A DNA stretch of 64,000 nucleotides, taken from the NCBI RefSeq assembly GCF_900099785.1, contig NZ_FNDS01000001.1, positions 496,001 through 560,000 of the forward strand. The letters are read 5' to 3'. The DNA is from Pseudomonas panipatensis. GTDB taxonomy: Bacteria; Pseudomonadota; Gammaproteobacteria; Pseudomonadales; Pseudomonadaceae. The stretch's first letter is position 1. Each line of letters begins with the position of its first letter. Below, one piece after another: positions 8,821 through 18,749 of the stretch. The position numbers and the translations under genes are program-made. The notes under the pieces were generated by a model. It was given only the letters and a program-made list of their open reading frames with translations. It made no database searches and had not been told where the DNA came from.

Positions 8821-9775
8821 GTGCGGCGTCCCGATTGGTGTTGTTCCAACTGGTCGCACAACTGTTCCACCAGCTCCTCCTGGGTGCTCAGCGGCAGCAG
8901 CGGCACGCCCAGGCGCTGGCTGAGGCGTTTCCAGCGTTCGCGCCGGGCCTCGCCGAGGGCGCGGTAGGCCAGGCGTTGTTCGTCGATATGGGTGTCCAGC
9001 TCCAGGTGCGCCGCGCCTTGGCTGAAGCGCATCAGCCCGGCCGCCGGCAGAGCGTGGTCGAGGGGATCGGAGACCGGCAGCAGGACCAGGTCGGTGTGCC
9101 GCGCCAGCAGGCTCAATTGCTGCTCGGCCAGGTCGCCTTGCGGGGTCGCGCCGAGCGCGCGTTCGTCGCAGACGATCATCACCAGGCTGCCCGGCCGCAG
9201 CACTTCGCGGGCGCGGCGCAGGGCCGGGCCGAAGCCGTCGCTGGGGGTTGCCGGCGGGGTGCCGGTGAGCAGCGCGTGGTTGGCGCGGACGATCAGGTTG
9301 AGCAGTTGCAGCAGGCTCTGCTTGTTGCGCCGCGGCTTGATTTCGTGGGTGTCGCTGTCGCTCAGCACTAGGCCGCCGATGCGGTCGTTGTGGCCCAGCG
9401 CGGCCCAGCCGAGGAGGGCGGCGGCCCGCGCGGCGAGCACCGACTTCAGGCACAGGCCGGAGCCGAAGAACAGCCGGCTGCTCTGCTCGACCATGACGAA
9501 CACCGGGCGCTCGCGCTCTTCGTGGAACAGCTTGGTGTGCGGCTCTTGGGTGCGCGCGGTGACGCGCCAGTCGATGGTGCGCACGTCGTCGCCGGCCTGG
9601 TACACCCGCACCTGGTCGAAGTCCACGCCGCGCCCGCGCAGGCGCGAGTGGTGCAGACCGATCAGCGGGCTGCGCCGCGCCGGCGTGGAGAACAGCTGGA
9701 CTTCGCGCAGGCGATGGCGGATGTCGATCAGCTCTTGCAGGCTGACCGCGACGCCGGGCGCAAGCACACTGTGCA

Positions 9776-9776
<1 letters not shown>
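8817..9776 (-). CDS. DUF58 protein (MoxR-associated VWA-like)
   Basis: A 319-residue cytoplasmic protein. The family hallmark YQAGDDVRTIDWRVTART lies near residue 50 and is followed by a VWA-like fold. DUF58 proteins are standard partners of MoxR ATPases and are thought to recruit client proteins. The open frame extends far upstream, but the ATG at 9776 overlaps the moxR stop (TGATG), so this start is firm. Confidence 0.87.
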
Positions 9777-10735
<959 letters not shown>

Positions 10736-10875
10736 CGAAGGGGATTCCTGGACTGGGGGTGACGGGCCGGACGCGGCCGATCGGGGCCCATACTTTACTG
10801 CATCGGTGAGCGGCCGTGCAGGTTAGCCCGCAGCGCCGCGAAGGGACGGTGCGCGAGGCGCCAGCCGGCGCTGCC

Positions 10876-10907
10876 TTGACTCTCCCCCTAGGGGCAGACC
10901 CTAGCCT
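10876..10907 (+). promoter_or_regulatory. MerR-type promoter and operator
   Basis: A -35 element TTGACT (10876-10881) and a -10-like TAGCCT (10902-10907) are separated by 20 bp, longer than the usual 17. The spacer holds a near-perfect dyad CTCCCCCTAGGGGCAG (10882-10897). Overlong spacers with a central dyad are the mark of MerR-family promoters. The MerR gene is the second gene of the transcript. Confidence 0.7.
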
Positions 10908-10935
10908 GGACGCTTTCTGTTCAGGAGTACGCTCG

Positions 10936-11511
10936 ATGGGCAAACGCATGCTGGTGATTCTGGGGCACCCGTCCGCCGACAGTTTCTGCGGGGCATTGAC
11001 CGACGCTTACGTGCAGGCGGCCCAGGCGGCCGGTCACGACGTGCGCCTGCTGCGCCTGGGCGAGTTGCGCTTCGATCCGCTGTTGCATGCGGGCTATCGC
11101 GCGATTCAGCCGCTGGAGCCGGACCTGCAGCGAGCCCAGGCCGATATCGGCTGGGCTGAGCACCTGACGTTCGTCTTCCCGATCTGGTGGGGGGGCGTCC
11201 CGGCCTTGCTGAAAGGCTTCCTCGACCGGGTCCTGCTCCCCGGCTTCGCCTTCAAGTACCGCGCAGGCCAGGCCTTTCCACAGCCGTTGCTCAAGGGCCG
11301 GAGCGCGCACCTGCTGGCGACCATGGACACGCCGCCCTGGTATTTCAAATGGGTCTACCGCATGCCCGGCCTGCAGCAGATGCGCAAGACCACCCTGGCG
11401 TTCTGCGGCATCAAGCCGTTGAAGACCCTGACCTGCGGACCTATCCTGGGCTCCAGCGCGTCGCGCCGCGAGGCCTGGCTGGAACAGGCCAGGGCCGTGG
11501 CCCGTCACTGA
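10936..11511 (+). CDS. NAD(P)H-quinone reductase, flavodoxin-like fold
   Basis: A 191-residue protein of the flavodoxin_2 family (PF02525: KefF, MdaB, human NQO types). It begins MLVILGHPSADSFCGAL, the FMN or FAD phosphate loop, and carries FVFPIWWGGVPALLKGFLDR, the conserved W-x-P-x-P-like substrate region. It probably performs two-electron reduction of quinones or electrophiles in the cytoplasm. The ATG at 10936 has GGAG upstream. It shares a MerR-type promoter with the downstream regulator, 35 bp away. Confidence 0.85.
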   Translation: MGKRMLVILGHPSADSFCGALTDAYVQAAQAAGHDVRLLRLGELRFDPLLHAGYRAIQPLEPDLQRAQADIGWAEHLTFVFPIWWGGVPALLKGFLDRVLLPGFAFKYRAGQAFPQPLLKGRSAHLLATMDTPPWYFKWVYRMPGLQQMRKTTLAFCGIKPLKTLTCGPILGSSASRREAWLEQARAVARH

Positions 11512-11546
11512 CGCCGGGCTCTGTTCGCTCATCGAGATGGATCTTC

Positions 11547-11951
11547 ATGTACATCGGCAAAGCCGCCCGGCTCTCGGGCACCACGGTCAAGAGCATTCGC
11601 CACTACGAGGACATCGGCCTGCTGCCGCCGCCCCGGCGCGAGGGCAGGTACCGCGTCTACAGCCAGCAGAGCGTCGAATTCCTGATGCTCATCAAGTGCG
11701 CCCAGCAGATGGGCTTCAAGCTCCGGGAGCTGCGCACGATGCTCGACGGCCACCACGGCGATGCCTTCCCCTGGGAGCTGGCGAAGCAGGCGATTGCCAG
11801 CAAGAAGGCCGAACTGGGCGCGCAGATCGATGCCTTGCAGGCGCAGCGGGATGGCCTGGATGCGTTTGCGCGCACACTCGATGCCGCCCGCCAGGAATGC
11901 CCGCTCGAATACCTCGCAGGTCCCGCCGAACGCCCGCGCGGCCAGCGCTGA
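11547..11951 (+). CDS. MerR-family transcriptional regulator
   Basis: A 134-residue regulator: winged helix-turn-helix (YIGKAARLSGTTVKSIRHYE, residues 2-21), wing with R-Y-R-V-Y, then a dimerisation coiled coil (about 75-115). Only one cysteine remains in the effector tail (ECPLEY), so CueR- or ZntR-style metal binding looks unlikely; redox or aromatic electrophile sensing is possible. It lies behind a flavodoxin-fold reductase with a MerR-type promoter, which suggests that it controls that gene and itself. Confidence 0.85.
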   Translation: MYIGKAARLSGTTVKSIRHYEDIGLLPPPRREGRYRVYSQQSVEFLMLIKCAQQMGFKLRELRTMLDGHHGDAFPWELAKQAIASKKAELGAQIDALQAQRDGLDAFARTLDAARQECPLEYLAGPAERPRGQR

Positions 11952-12242
11952 GCCGGAGGTTCGGCCATCCGCCTGGCGTCCGTCGCGGGACGCGGCGGCC
12001 CATGAAGGCAGTGGCCAACTGGCACGGGAGTCCCGCCTTCCTGCAAGGCGTTGAACGAATATGTCGCACCCCCATAAGCCGAGTCGGCTCCGACCTCGTT
12101 AAGCTCGGCGAGCCACGCTGACCGGCCGGTCTCGGTCGTCGGTCGCGGCGTCACACTGCCAGCTATCCCTGTGACGACCTCCCGAGCGCGAATAAGCGAT
12201 CTACGCTGAAAGCCAATAAAACGAGCCAAGCGGAGTACAACC

Positions 12243-15200
12243 ATGGCGTTCTTCACCGCGGCCAGCAAAGCCGATTTCCAGCAGCAACTGCAATCGGCCC
12301 TGGCGCAGCATGTCGGCGACAAGGTGCTGCCACAAGTAGCCCTTTTCGCTGAGCAGTTCTTCAGCCTCATCTCCCTCGACGAATTGACCCAGCGCCGGCT
12401 GACCGACCTGGTTGGCTGCACCCTGTCGTCCTGGCGCCTGCTGGAACGTTTCAACGCCGCCGAGCCGGTCGCGCAGGTGTACAACCCCGACTACGAGAAG
12501 CATGGCTGGCAGTCGACCCATACCGCGGTGCAGGTGTTGCACCCCGACCAGCCGTTCCTGGTCGACTCGGTGCGCATGGAACTGAACCGCCGCGGCTACA
12601 GCATTCACACCCTGCAGACCACCGTGGTCAGCGTGCGCCGCAATGCAAAGGGCGAGTTGCTCGAACTGCTGCCGAAGAACAGCCAGGGCGAGGACGTGCG
12701 GCATGAATCGCTGATGTACCTGGAGATCGACCGCGCCTCCCATGTGGGTGAGCTGCGCACCCTGGACAAGGCCCTGCTCGATGTGCTCGGCGAGGTGCGC
12801 CAGGCGGTCGCCGATTTCCCCGCCATGCGCGGCAAGGCCGAAGAGCTGCTGGCCTGGCTCGGCAAGTCGAAGGCCAAGGCCCGCGCCGACGAGGTCGGCG
12901 AGGTTCGCGCCTTCCTCGAATGGCTGCTGGACAACCATTTCACCTTCCTCGGCTACGAGGAGTTCACCGTCGCCGACGAAGGCGATGGCGGGCGGATCAT
13001 CTACGACGAGAAGTCTTTCCTCGGCGTGACCAAGCTGCTGCGCGCCGGACTCAGCCAGGACGAGCTGCATATCGAGGAATACGCCGTCGCCTACCTGCGC
13101 GAGCCGCTGCTGCTGTCCTTCGCCAAGGCCGCTCAGCCGAGCCGCGTGCATCGCCCGGCCTATCCGGACTACGTGTCCATCCGCGAGATCGACGCCAAGG
13201 GCAAGGTGCTGCGCGAGTTCCGCTTCATGGGCCTGTTCACCTCCTCGGTGTACAACGAAAGCGTCAACCAGATTCCCTTCATCCGCGGCAAGGTCGCCGA
13301 AGTCGGCCATCGCTCGGGCTTCGATGCCAACGGCCACCTGGGCAAGGAACTGGCCCAGGTGCTCGAAGTGCTGCCGCGCGACGACCTGTTCCAGACCTCG
13401 GTGGACGAGCTGTTCAGCACCGCCCTGGCCATCGTGCAGATCCAGGAGCGCAACAAGATCCGCCTGTTCCTGCGCAAGGACCCCTACGGCCGCTTCGTCT
13501 ATTGCCTGGCCTATGTGCCGCGCGACATCTATTCCACGGAAACCCGGATCAAGATCGAGCAGGTCCTGCGCGATCGCCTGAAGGCCAGCGACTGCGAGTT
13601 CTGGACCTTCTTCTCCGAATCGACCCTGGCGCGGGTGCAGTTCATCCTCCGCGTCGATCCGAAGACCCGCATCGACATCGATCCCAAGCGTCTCGAAGAA
13701 GAGGCCGTGCAGGCCTGCCGTTCCTGGCAGGACGACTACGCCGCGATGGTGGTGGAGAACTTCGGTGAAGGCCAGGGCACCAACATCCTCGAAGATTTCC
13801 CGAAAGGCTTCCCCGCCGGTTACCGCGAACGCTTCGCGCCGCACTTCGCGGTGGTCGACCTGCAGCACCTGCTCAGCCTGTCCGACAGCCGCCCGCTGGT
13901 GATGAGCTTCTACCAGCCGCTGGCGCAAGGCGAACGGCAGTTGCATTGCAAGCTCTACCACGCCGATACGCCGCTGGCGCTGTCGGATGTCCTGCCGATC
14001 CTGGAGAACCTCGGCCTGCGCGTGCTCGGCGAATTCCCCTACCGGCTGCGCCACGCCAATGGCCGTGAGTACTGGATTCACGACTTCGCCTTCACCTACG
14101 CCGAAGGCCTGGACCTGGACATCCAGCAGCTCAACGAAACCCTGCAGGACGCCTTCGTCCACATCGTCAACGGCGATGCCGAAAACGATGCCTTCAACCG
14201 CCTGGTGCTGACCGCCGGCCTGGCCTGGCGCGACGTCGCGCTGCTGCGCGCATACGCACGCTACCTCAAGCAGATCCGCCTGGGCTTCGACCTCGGCTAC
14301 ATCGCCAGTGCCTTGCACGCCCATGTCGATATCGCCCGCGAACTGGTGCGCCTGTTCAAGACGCGCTTCTACCTGGCGCGCAAGCTCACCGCCGAGGACC
14401 TGGAAGACAAGCAGCAGAAGCTCGAACAGGCGATCCTCGCGGCCCTCGACAACGTTCAGGTGCTCAACGAAGACCGCATCCTGCGGCGCTACCTGGACCT
14501 GATCAAGGCCACCCTGCGCACCAACTTCTACCAGCCCGACGGCAACGGCCAGAACAAGGGCTACTTCAGCTTCAAGTTCAATCCCAAGGCGATTCCCGAG
14601 CTGCCCAAGCCGGTGCCGAAGTACGAAATCTTCGTCTACTGCCCGCGCGTCGAAGGCGTGCATCTGCGCGGCGGTAAAGTGGCCCGCGGCGGCCTGCGCT
14701 GGTCCGACCGCGAGGAAGACTACCGCACCGAGGTGCTCGGCCTGGTCAAGGCGCAGCAGGTGAAGAACGCGGTGATCGTCCCGGTCGGCGCCAAGGGCGG
14801 CTTCATTCCGCGGCGCCTGCCGGTGGGCGGCAGCCGCGACGAAATCCAGGCGGAAGCCATCGCCTGCTACCGCATCTTCATCTCCGGCCTGCTCGATATC
14901 ACCGACAACCTGAAAGAGGGCGAGGTGGTGCCGCCGGCCAATGTGGTCCGGCATGACGAGGACGACCCCTACCTGGTGGTGGCCGCCGACAAGGGCACCG
15001 CGACCTTCTCCGACATCGCCAACGGCATCGCCGCCGAGTACGGCTTCTGGCTCGGCGACGCCTTCGCGTCCGGCGGCTCGGCCGGTTACGACCACAAGGG
15101 CATGGGCATCACCGCGCGCGGTGGCTGGGTTTCCGTGCAGCGACACTTCCGCGAGCGCGGCATCGACGTGCAGAAGGACAGCATCACGGTGATCGGCATC

Positions 15201-17105
15201 GGCGACATGGCCGGCGACGTGTTCGGCAACGGCCTGCTGATGTCCGACAAGCTGCAGATGGTCGCCGCTTTCAACCACATGCACATCTTCCTCGACCCCA
15301 ACCCGGACCCGGCGGCCAGCTTCGCCGAGCGCCAGCGCCTGTTCAACCTGCCGCGCTCGGCCTGGTCGGACTATGACGCCAAGCTGATCTCCGCCGGCGG
15401 CGGCGTCTTCCCGCGCAGCGCCAAGAGCATCCTGCTCAGCCCCGAAGTGCGCGAACGCTTCGACATCCAGGCCGAACGCCTGACGCCCACCGAGTTGATC
15501 AATGCGCTGCTCAAGGCGCCGGTCGACCTGCTGTGGAACGGCGGCATCGGCACCTACGTGAAGTCGAGCAAGGAAAGCCACGCCGACGTCGGCGACAAGG
15601 CCAACGACGCCCTGCGCGTGGACGGCCGCGAACTGCGCGTGAAGGTGGTGGGCGAGGGCGGCAACCTCGGCATGACCCAACTGGCGCGGGTCGAGTTCGG
15701 CCTCAACGGCGGCGCCTGCAACACCGACTTCATCGACAACGCCGGTGGCGTGGACTGCTCCGACCACGAGGTCAACATCAAGATCCTGCTCAATGAGGTG
15801 GTGGCCGCCGGCGACATGACCGGCAAGCAGCGCAACAGCCTGCTCGCCGAGATGACTGAGCAGGTCGGCGACCTGGTGCTGGGCAACAACTACAAGCAGA
15901 CCCAGGCGTTGTCCCTGGCCGAGCGCCGCGCCCGCGAGCGCATCGCCGAGTACAAGCGACTGATGAGCGACCTGGAAGCGCGCGGCAAGCTGGATCGCGC
16001 CCTGGAGTTCCTGCCCTCGGACGACGAGCTGGCCGAGCGCATCGCCGCCGGTCGCGGGCTGACCCGCGCCGAGCTGTCGGTGCTGATCTCCTACAGCAAG
16101 ATCGACCTCAAGGAGTCGCTGCTCAAGTCGCTGGTGCCGGACGACGACTACCTCACCCGCGACATGGAAACGGCCTTCCCGCAGACCCTGGTGGCCAAGT
16201 TCGGCAGCGCCATGCGCAAGCACCGGCTGAAGCGCGAGATCGTCAGCACGCAGATCGCCAACGATCTGGTCAACCACATGGGCATCACCTTCGTGCAGCG
16301 CCTGAAGGAGTCCACCGGCATGACCCCGGCGAACGTCGCCGGCGCCTACGTGATCGTGCGCGACGTCTTCCACCTGCCGCACTGGTTCCGGCAGATCGAG
16401 CAACTCGACTACCAGGTGCCGGCGGACGTCCAGCTGACCCTGATGGACGAGCTGATGCGCCTGGGCCGCCGCGCGACCCGCTGGTTCCTGCGCAGCCGAC
16501 GCAACGAGCAGGACGCCGCGCGCGACGTGGCGCACTTCGGTCCGCGCATCGCCGCCCTTGGGCTGAAGCTGGATGAATTGCTCGAAGGCCCGACCCGCGA
16601 GCTGTGGCAGGCGCGCTACCAGGCCTATGTCGAGTCCGGCGTGCCGGAGCTACTGGCGCGGATGGTGGCCGGTACCAGCCACCTGTACACGCTGCTGCCG
16701 ATCGTCGAGGCGGCAGACCTCACCGGCCGCGACCCGGCCGAGGTGGCGCGTGCCTACTTCGCCCTGGGCAGCGAGCTGGAACTGACCTGGTATCTGCAGC
16801 AGCTCAGCGGGCTGCCGGTGGACAACAATTGGCAGGCCCTGGCCCGCGAAGCCTTCCGCGACGATCTCGACTGGCAGCAGCGGGCTATCACCGTCTCGGT
16901 CCTGCAGATGCAGGACGGCCCGGCCGATATCGGCGAGCGCGTGGGGCTATGGATCGAGCAGCATCGGCCGATGGTGAATCGCTGGAGAACCATGCTCAGC
17001 GAACTGCGTGCCTCGACCAGTACCGACTACGCCATGTACGCGGTGGCCAACCGCGAACTGCTGGACCTGGCGCAGAGCAATCAGCACGGGGTGTGCATCC
17101 CCTGA
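12243..17105 (+). CDS. gdhB: NAD-specific glutamate dehydrogenase, large (180 kDa class)
   Basis: A 1620-residue enzyme, the same length as I recall for GdhB of P. aeruginosa. It oxidises glutamate to 2-oxoglutarate and ammonium with NAD and supports growth on arginine and glutamate. The N-terminal half holds ACT-like regulatory regions; the catalytic domain starts near residue 790 and shows GGLRWSDREEDYRTEV and VPVGAKGGF with the substrate lysine, then VIGIGDMAGDVFGNG as the dinucleotide fold near residue 985. A long C-terminal helical region follows. The ATG has CGGAG seven bases upstream. It is monocistronic, ending in a clear terminator. Allosteric activation by arginine is known for the PAO1 enzyme; it is not visible here. 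Confidence 0.97.
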   Translation: MAFFTAASKADFQQQLQSALAQHVGDKVLPQVALFAEQFFSLISLDELTQRRLTDLVGCTLSSWRLLERFNAAEPVAQVYNPDYEKHGWQSTHTAVQVLHPDQPFLVDSVRMELNRRGYSIHTLQTTVVSVRRNAKGELLELLPKNSQGEDVRHESLMYLEIDRASHVGELRTLDKALLDVLGEVRQAVADFPAMRGKAEELLAWLGKSKAKARADEVGEVRAFLEWLLDNHFTFLGYEEFTVADEGDGGRIIYDEKSFLGVTKLLRAGLSQDELHIEEYAVAYLREPLLLSFAKAAQPSRVHRPAYPDYVSIREIDAKGKVLREFRFMGLFTSSVYNESVNQIPFIRGKVAEVGHRSGFDANGHLGKELAQVLEVLPRDDLFQTSVDELFSTALAIVQIQERNKIRLFLRKDPYGRFVYCLAYVPRDIYSTETRIKIEQVLRDRLKASDCEFWTFFSESTLARVQFILRVDPKTRIDIDPKRLEEEAVQACRSWQDDYAAMVVENFGEGQGTNILEDFPKGFPAGYRERFAPHFAVVDLQHLLSLSDSRPLVMSFYQPLAQGERQLHCKLYHADTPLALSDVLPILENLGLRVLGEFPYRLRHANGREYWIHDFAFTYAEGLDLDIQQLNETLQDAFVHIVNGDAENDAFNRLVLTAGLAWRDVALLRAYARYLKQIRLGFDLGYIASALHAHVDIARELVRLFKTRFYLARKLTAEDLEDKQQKLEQAILAALDNVQVLNEDRILRRYLDLIKATLRTNFYQPDGNGQNKGYFSFKFNPKAIPELPKPVPKYEIFVYCPRVEGVHLRGGKVARGGLRWSDREEDYRTEVLGLVKAQQVKNAVIVPVGAKGGFIPRRLPVGGSRDEIQAEAIACYRIFISGLLDITDNLKEGEVVPPANVVRHDEDDPYLVVAADKGTATFSDIANGIAAEYGFWLGDAFASGGSAGYDHKGMGITARGGWVSVQRHFRERGIDVQKDSITVIGIGDMAGDVFGNGLLMSDKLQMVAAFNHMHIFLDPNPDPAASFAERQRLFNLPRSAWSDYDAKLISAGGGVFPRSAKSILLSPEVRERFDIQAERLTPTELINALLKAPVDLLWNGGIGTYVKSSKESHADVGDKANDALRVDGRELRVKVVGEGGNLGMTQLARVEFGLNGGACNTDFIDNAGGVDCSDHEVNIKILLNEVVAAGDMTGKQRNSLLAEMTEQVGDLVLGNNYKQTQALSLAERRARERIAEYKRLMSDLEARGKLDRALEFLPSDDELAERIAAGRGLTRAELSVLISYSKIDLKESLLKSLVPDDDYLTRDMETAFPQTLVAKFGSAMRKHRLKREIVSTQIANDLVNHMGITFVQRLKESTGMTPANVAGAYVIVRDVFHLPHWFRQIEQLDYQVPADVQLTLMDELMRLGRRATRWFLRSRRNEQDAARDVAHFGPRIAALGLKLDELLEGPTRELWQARYQAYVESGVPELLARMVAGTSHLYTLLPIVEAADLTGRDPAEVARAYFALGSELELTWYLQQLSGLPVDNNWQALAREAFRDDLDWQQRAITVSVLQMQDGPADIGERVGLWIEQHRPMVNRWRTMLSELRASTSTDYAMYAVANRELLDLAQSNQHGVCIP

Positions 17106-17137
17106 CGCGTCAGCGACAGGACACCGCCTTACTGTTC

Positions 17138-17166
17138 AGCCCCGCCTTGTGCGGGGCTTTTTTTCG
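17138..17166 (+). terminator. Intrinsic terminator of gdhB
   Basis: The stem GCCCCGC-CTTGT-GCGGGGC (17139-17157) is followed by an uninterrupted T run at 17158-17164, 33 bp after the gdhB stop. Confidence 0.93.
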
Positions 17167-17193
17167 GCGGGAGGGGACGTTTCGGCAGGGAAC

Positions 17194-17421
17194 TCAGCTA
17201 CCGCTCTTGCGCGCGGCGGCGTCGTGGTCTTCGGTGAGGGCGCGGCGGTATTTGGCGTAGTAGTCGTCGGACAGCTTGCTGCCACCGAGCATCTTCAGGG
17301 CGAAGGCCTTGACCTCGCTGTTGCTGTAGGCACGCGCGTCGTCCTCGTGCGGCGGCTGGGCGGCGCAGCCCAGCAGCAGCACGGGCAGGGCAAGCGTCAG
17401 GAGGCTGAAGGATCTGGGCAT
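17194..17421 (-). CDS. Small predicted lipoprotein
   Basis: A 75-residue protein with a type II signal peptide: hydrophobic MPRSFSLLTLALPVLLLGC with the lipobox LLGC at about residues 16-19. The residue after the cysteine is Ala, so outer-membrane sorting is expected. The mature part is short, charged and has no recognised domain. It converges on gdhB and is divergent from the 176-residue protein gene. Function unknown. Confidence 0.7.
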   Translation of the reverse strand: MPRSFSLLTLALPVLLLGCAAQPPHEDDARAYSNSEVKAFALKMLGGSKLSDDYYAKYRRALTEDHDAAARKSGS

Positions 17422-17624
17422 GAATGCACCCTGGGTTTAGCGGAATGGGAACGCTGGCAGGTTAGCGATGCCTCGTCAGCGGCGGAAATCATCCTGTTCG
17501 ATAGTGCTTATCGTTGCGGTGACTTCCGACCCCTGGCCGTCGCGGAAGGTTCCCCGGTGCGACATCGTCGGGCGTTTCCGGCTATTCTTCGCGGCCTTGT
17601 CATTTCCTCGGTAGGACCTGTCCC
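17422..17624. promoter_or_regulatory. Divergent intergenic region, lipoprotein / 176-aa protein
   Basis: This 203-bp spacer must hold promoters for both flanking genes. I see no strong sigma-70 hexamers, repeats or hairpins in it. Confidence 0.3.
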
Positions 17625-18155
17625 ATGAAAGAGCAACTCGTCGAACTCATCACCCTGATCAGCTCGGGATGCCTGGGCGCCGAGGAAATCCAGCAGATCG
17701 CCGAGGAAGCGGCCGCGGCCTATGCCGACCCGCAAGCCTTCCTGGCGGCCAATCCGGACATCAACTACGACGACAGCTTCCCGATTCCGCTGGGCGAGTG
17801 GGTGGTGGTCGGCAGCCTGCCGGAGATCGTGCTCTTCCAGGCCGACAACTACGCCGACCTGTTCGCCGAAATAGTCGCCTCTTTCGATAAGAGCGTGTCC
17901 TTCGTGCTCAAGCCCAAGCAGCTGCAGAAGACCGAGCCGCTCACCGCGCTCAACCGTATCCAGGTGCAACTGAGCGCGCTCTACCCGGAAAAGGGTGGCT
18001 ATGTGCTGGTGAACTTCAGCGAACCGCTGGATGACGCCTTGCAGGCGGTGCTGGTCTACCGCGAAGACCTGGAGCGGGTCATGGCGCTCTGCGTGGAAGT
18101 CGGCATTCCGGCGGCGCCGGCCTACGAAAGCCTGCAGCGCGCCAGTCAGGAGTGA
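17625..18155 (+). CDS. Conserved hypothetical protein, 176 aa
   Basis: I do not recognise this family. The protein is acidic and soluble, without signal peptide or TM. Residues 1-45 are helical with an Ala/Glu-rich stretch; the rest alternates strands and helices (EWVVVGSLPEIVLFQADNY). Codon use and GC3 match the neighbours, and AGGA precedes the ATG, so it is very likely real. Its last 10 bp overlap the end of the convergent 90-residue gene. Confidence 0.7.
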   Translation: MKEQLVELITLISSGCLGAEEIQQIAEEAAAAYADPQAFLAANPDINYDDSFPIPLGEWVVVGSLPEIVLFQADNYADLFAEIVASFDKSVSFVLKPKQLQKTEPLTALNRIQVQLSALYPEKGGYVLVNFSEPLDDALQAVLVYREDLERVMALCVEVGIPAAPAYESLQRASQE

Positions 18156-18418
18156 TTGCGCGGCGGGCTCTGCTGCGGGCGGAACAGGTGGGCGTTCTGC
18201 GGTAGCCAGCGATAGTAGAAGTGGAATTCGAACAGGCGCGGGTGGTGACAGCGGCAGCGCCTGGCAGCGCCGGGCCGATCCGCGGCCTGCACCTCCAGCA
18301 GGCCCATGCTGATGAACGGCTGCAGCACCTGGCACTCGGCGTCGTCCAGGCGCACAGGGCGGCCACGCACCAGATCGGTGACGTGGCGGCACAGCCTGGG
18401 CAACTCCACGCGGCTCAT
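18146..18418 (-). CDS. Small hypothetical protein coupled to Cox-like gene
   Basis: A 90-residue protein, no recognised domain. It has a Cys/His-rich centre (RRCRCHHPRLFEFHFYYRW) that could bind metal or nucleic acid, but no canonical zinc motif. Its ATG overlaps the stop of the Cox-like gene by four bases (ATGA), which is the main evidence that it is translated. It converges with the 176-residue gene. Function unknown. Confidence 0.55.
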   Translation of the reverse strand: MSRVELPRLCRHVTDLVRGRPVRLDDAECQVLQPFISMGLLEVQAADRPGAARRCRCHHPRLFEFHFYYRWLPQNAHLFRPQQSPPRNHS

Positions 18419-18627
18419 TCCTCGGACCGCTCCTGGCGCTCAAGCAGCGCGCGCAGATCCACCAGTCGCTGTTCGCCGAACTGGCGCATCGGCAGCGCAC
18501 CGGCGTCGATCCAGTTTTCCAGCAGCGGTAGCTGATCGGCCATGCCGATCAGTTCGGCGAAGCGTTCCAGCGTGAGGTAATAGGAATGTTCCGACAGCTC
18601 TACGGAGAAGGTTTCTTTCCCTTTCAT
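18415..18627 (-). CDS. Cox/excisionase-like small DNA-binding protein
   Basis: A 70-residue protein whose core YLTLERFAELIGM, then ENWIDAGALPMRQFGEQRLVDL, fits the winged helix-turn-helix of phage Cox and excisionase-type regulators: an HTH, a turn with G-x-L-P and a wing with Arg-Leu-Val-x-Leu. The ATG at 18627 is preferred over upstream options because it begins the conserved-looking region. It is transcribed divergently from an XRE-type regulator, the same arrangement as cox and the C repressor in P2-like phages. No integrase or structural phage gene is nearby. Confidence 0.6.
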   Translation of the reverse strand: MKGKETFSVELSEHSYYLTLERFAELIGMADQLPLLENWIDAGALPMRQFGEQRLVDLRALLERQERSEE

Positions 18628-18749
18628 GCGGCATCCTGCACCATGACCAGCGCCTTCCAAGACGAATAATTTCGTCGGTTCTGCGCGGAGGTTATCCTAA
18701 TTTCTAGGAGTAAAAAGGGCTTCCCCGATTATTCGGACATGGATGACAG
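18628..18749. promoter_or_regulatory. Divergent control region with two inverted repeats
   Basis: The 122-bp spacer between the Cox-like and XRE genes carries GACGAA-TAAT-TTCGTC (18661-18676) and TCCTA-ATTTC-TAGGA (18695-18709). Both are perfect short half-site pairs, suitable as operators for the two flanking DNA-binding proteins. It is distinctly AT-richer than the coding DNA around it. Confidence 0.5.

Noticed and set aside
12201..16535. Very long open frame (1444 codons) on the minus strand opposite gdhB
   Set aside because: The plus-strand gdhB is unmistakable; the antisense frame is low-complexity and typical of high-GC shadow reading.
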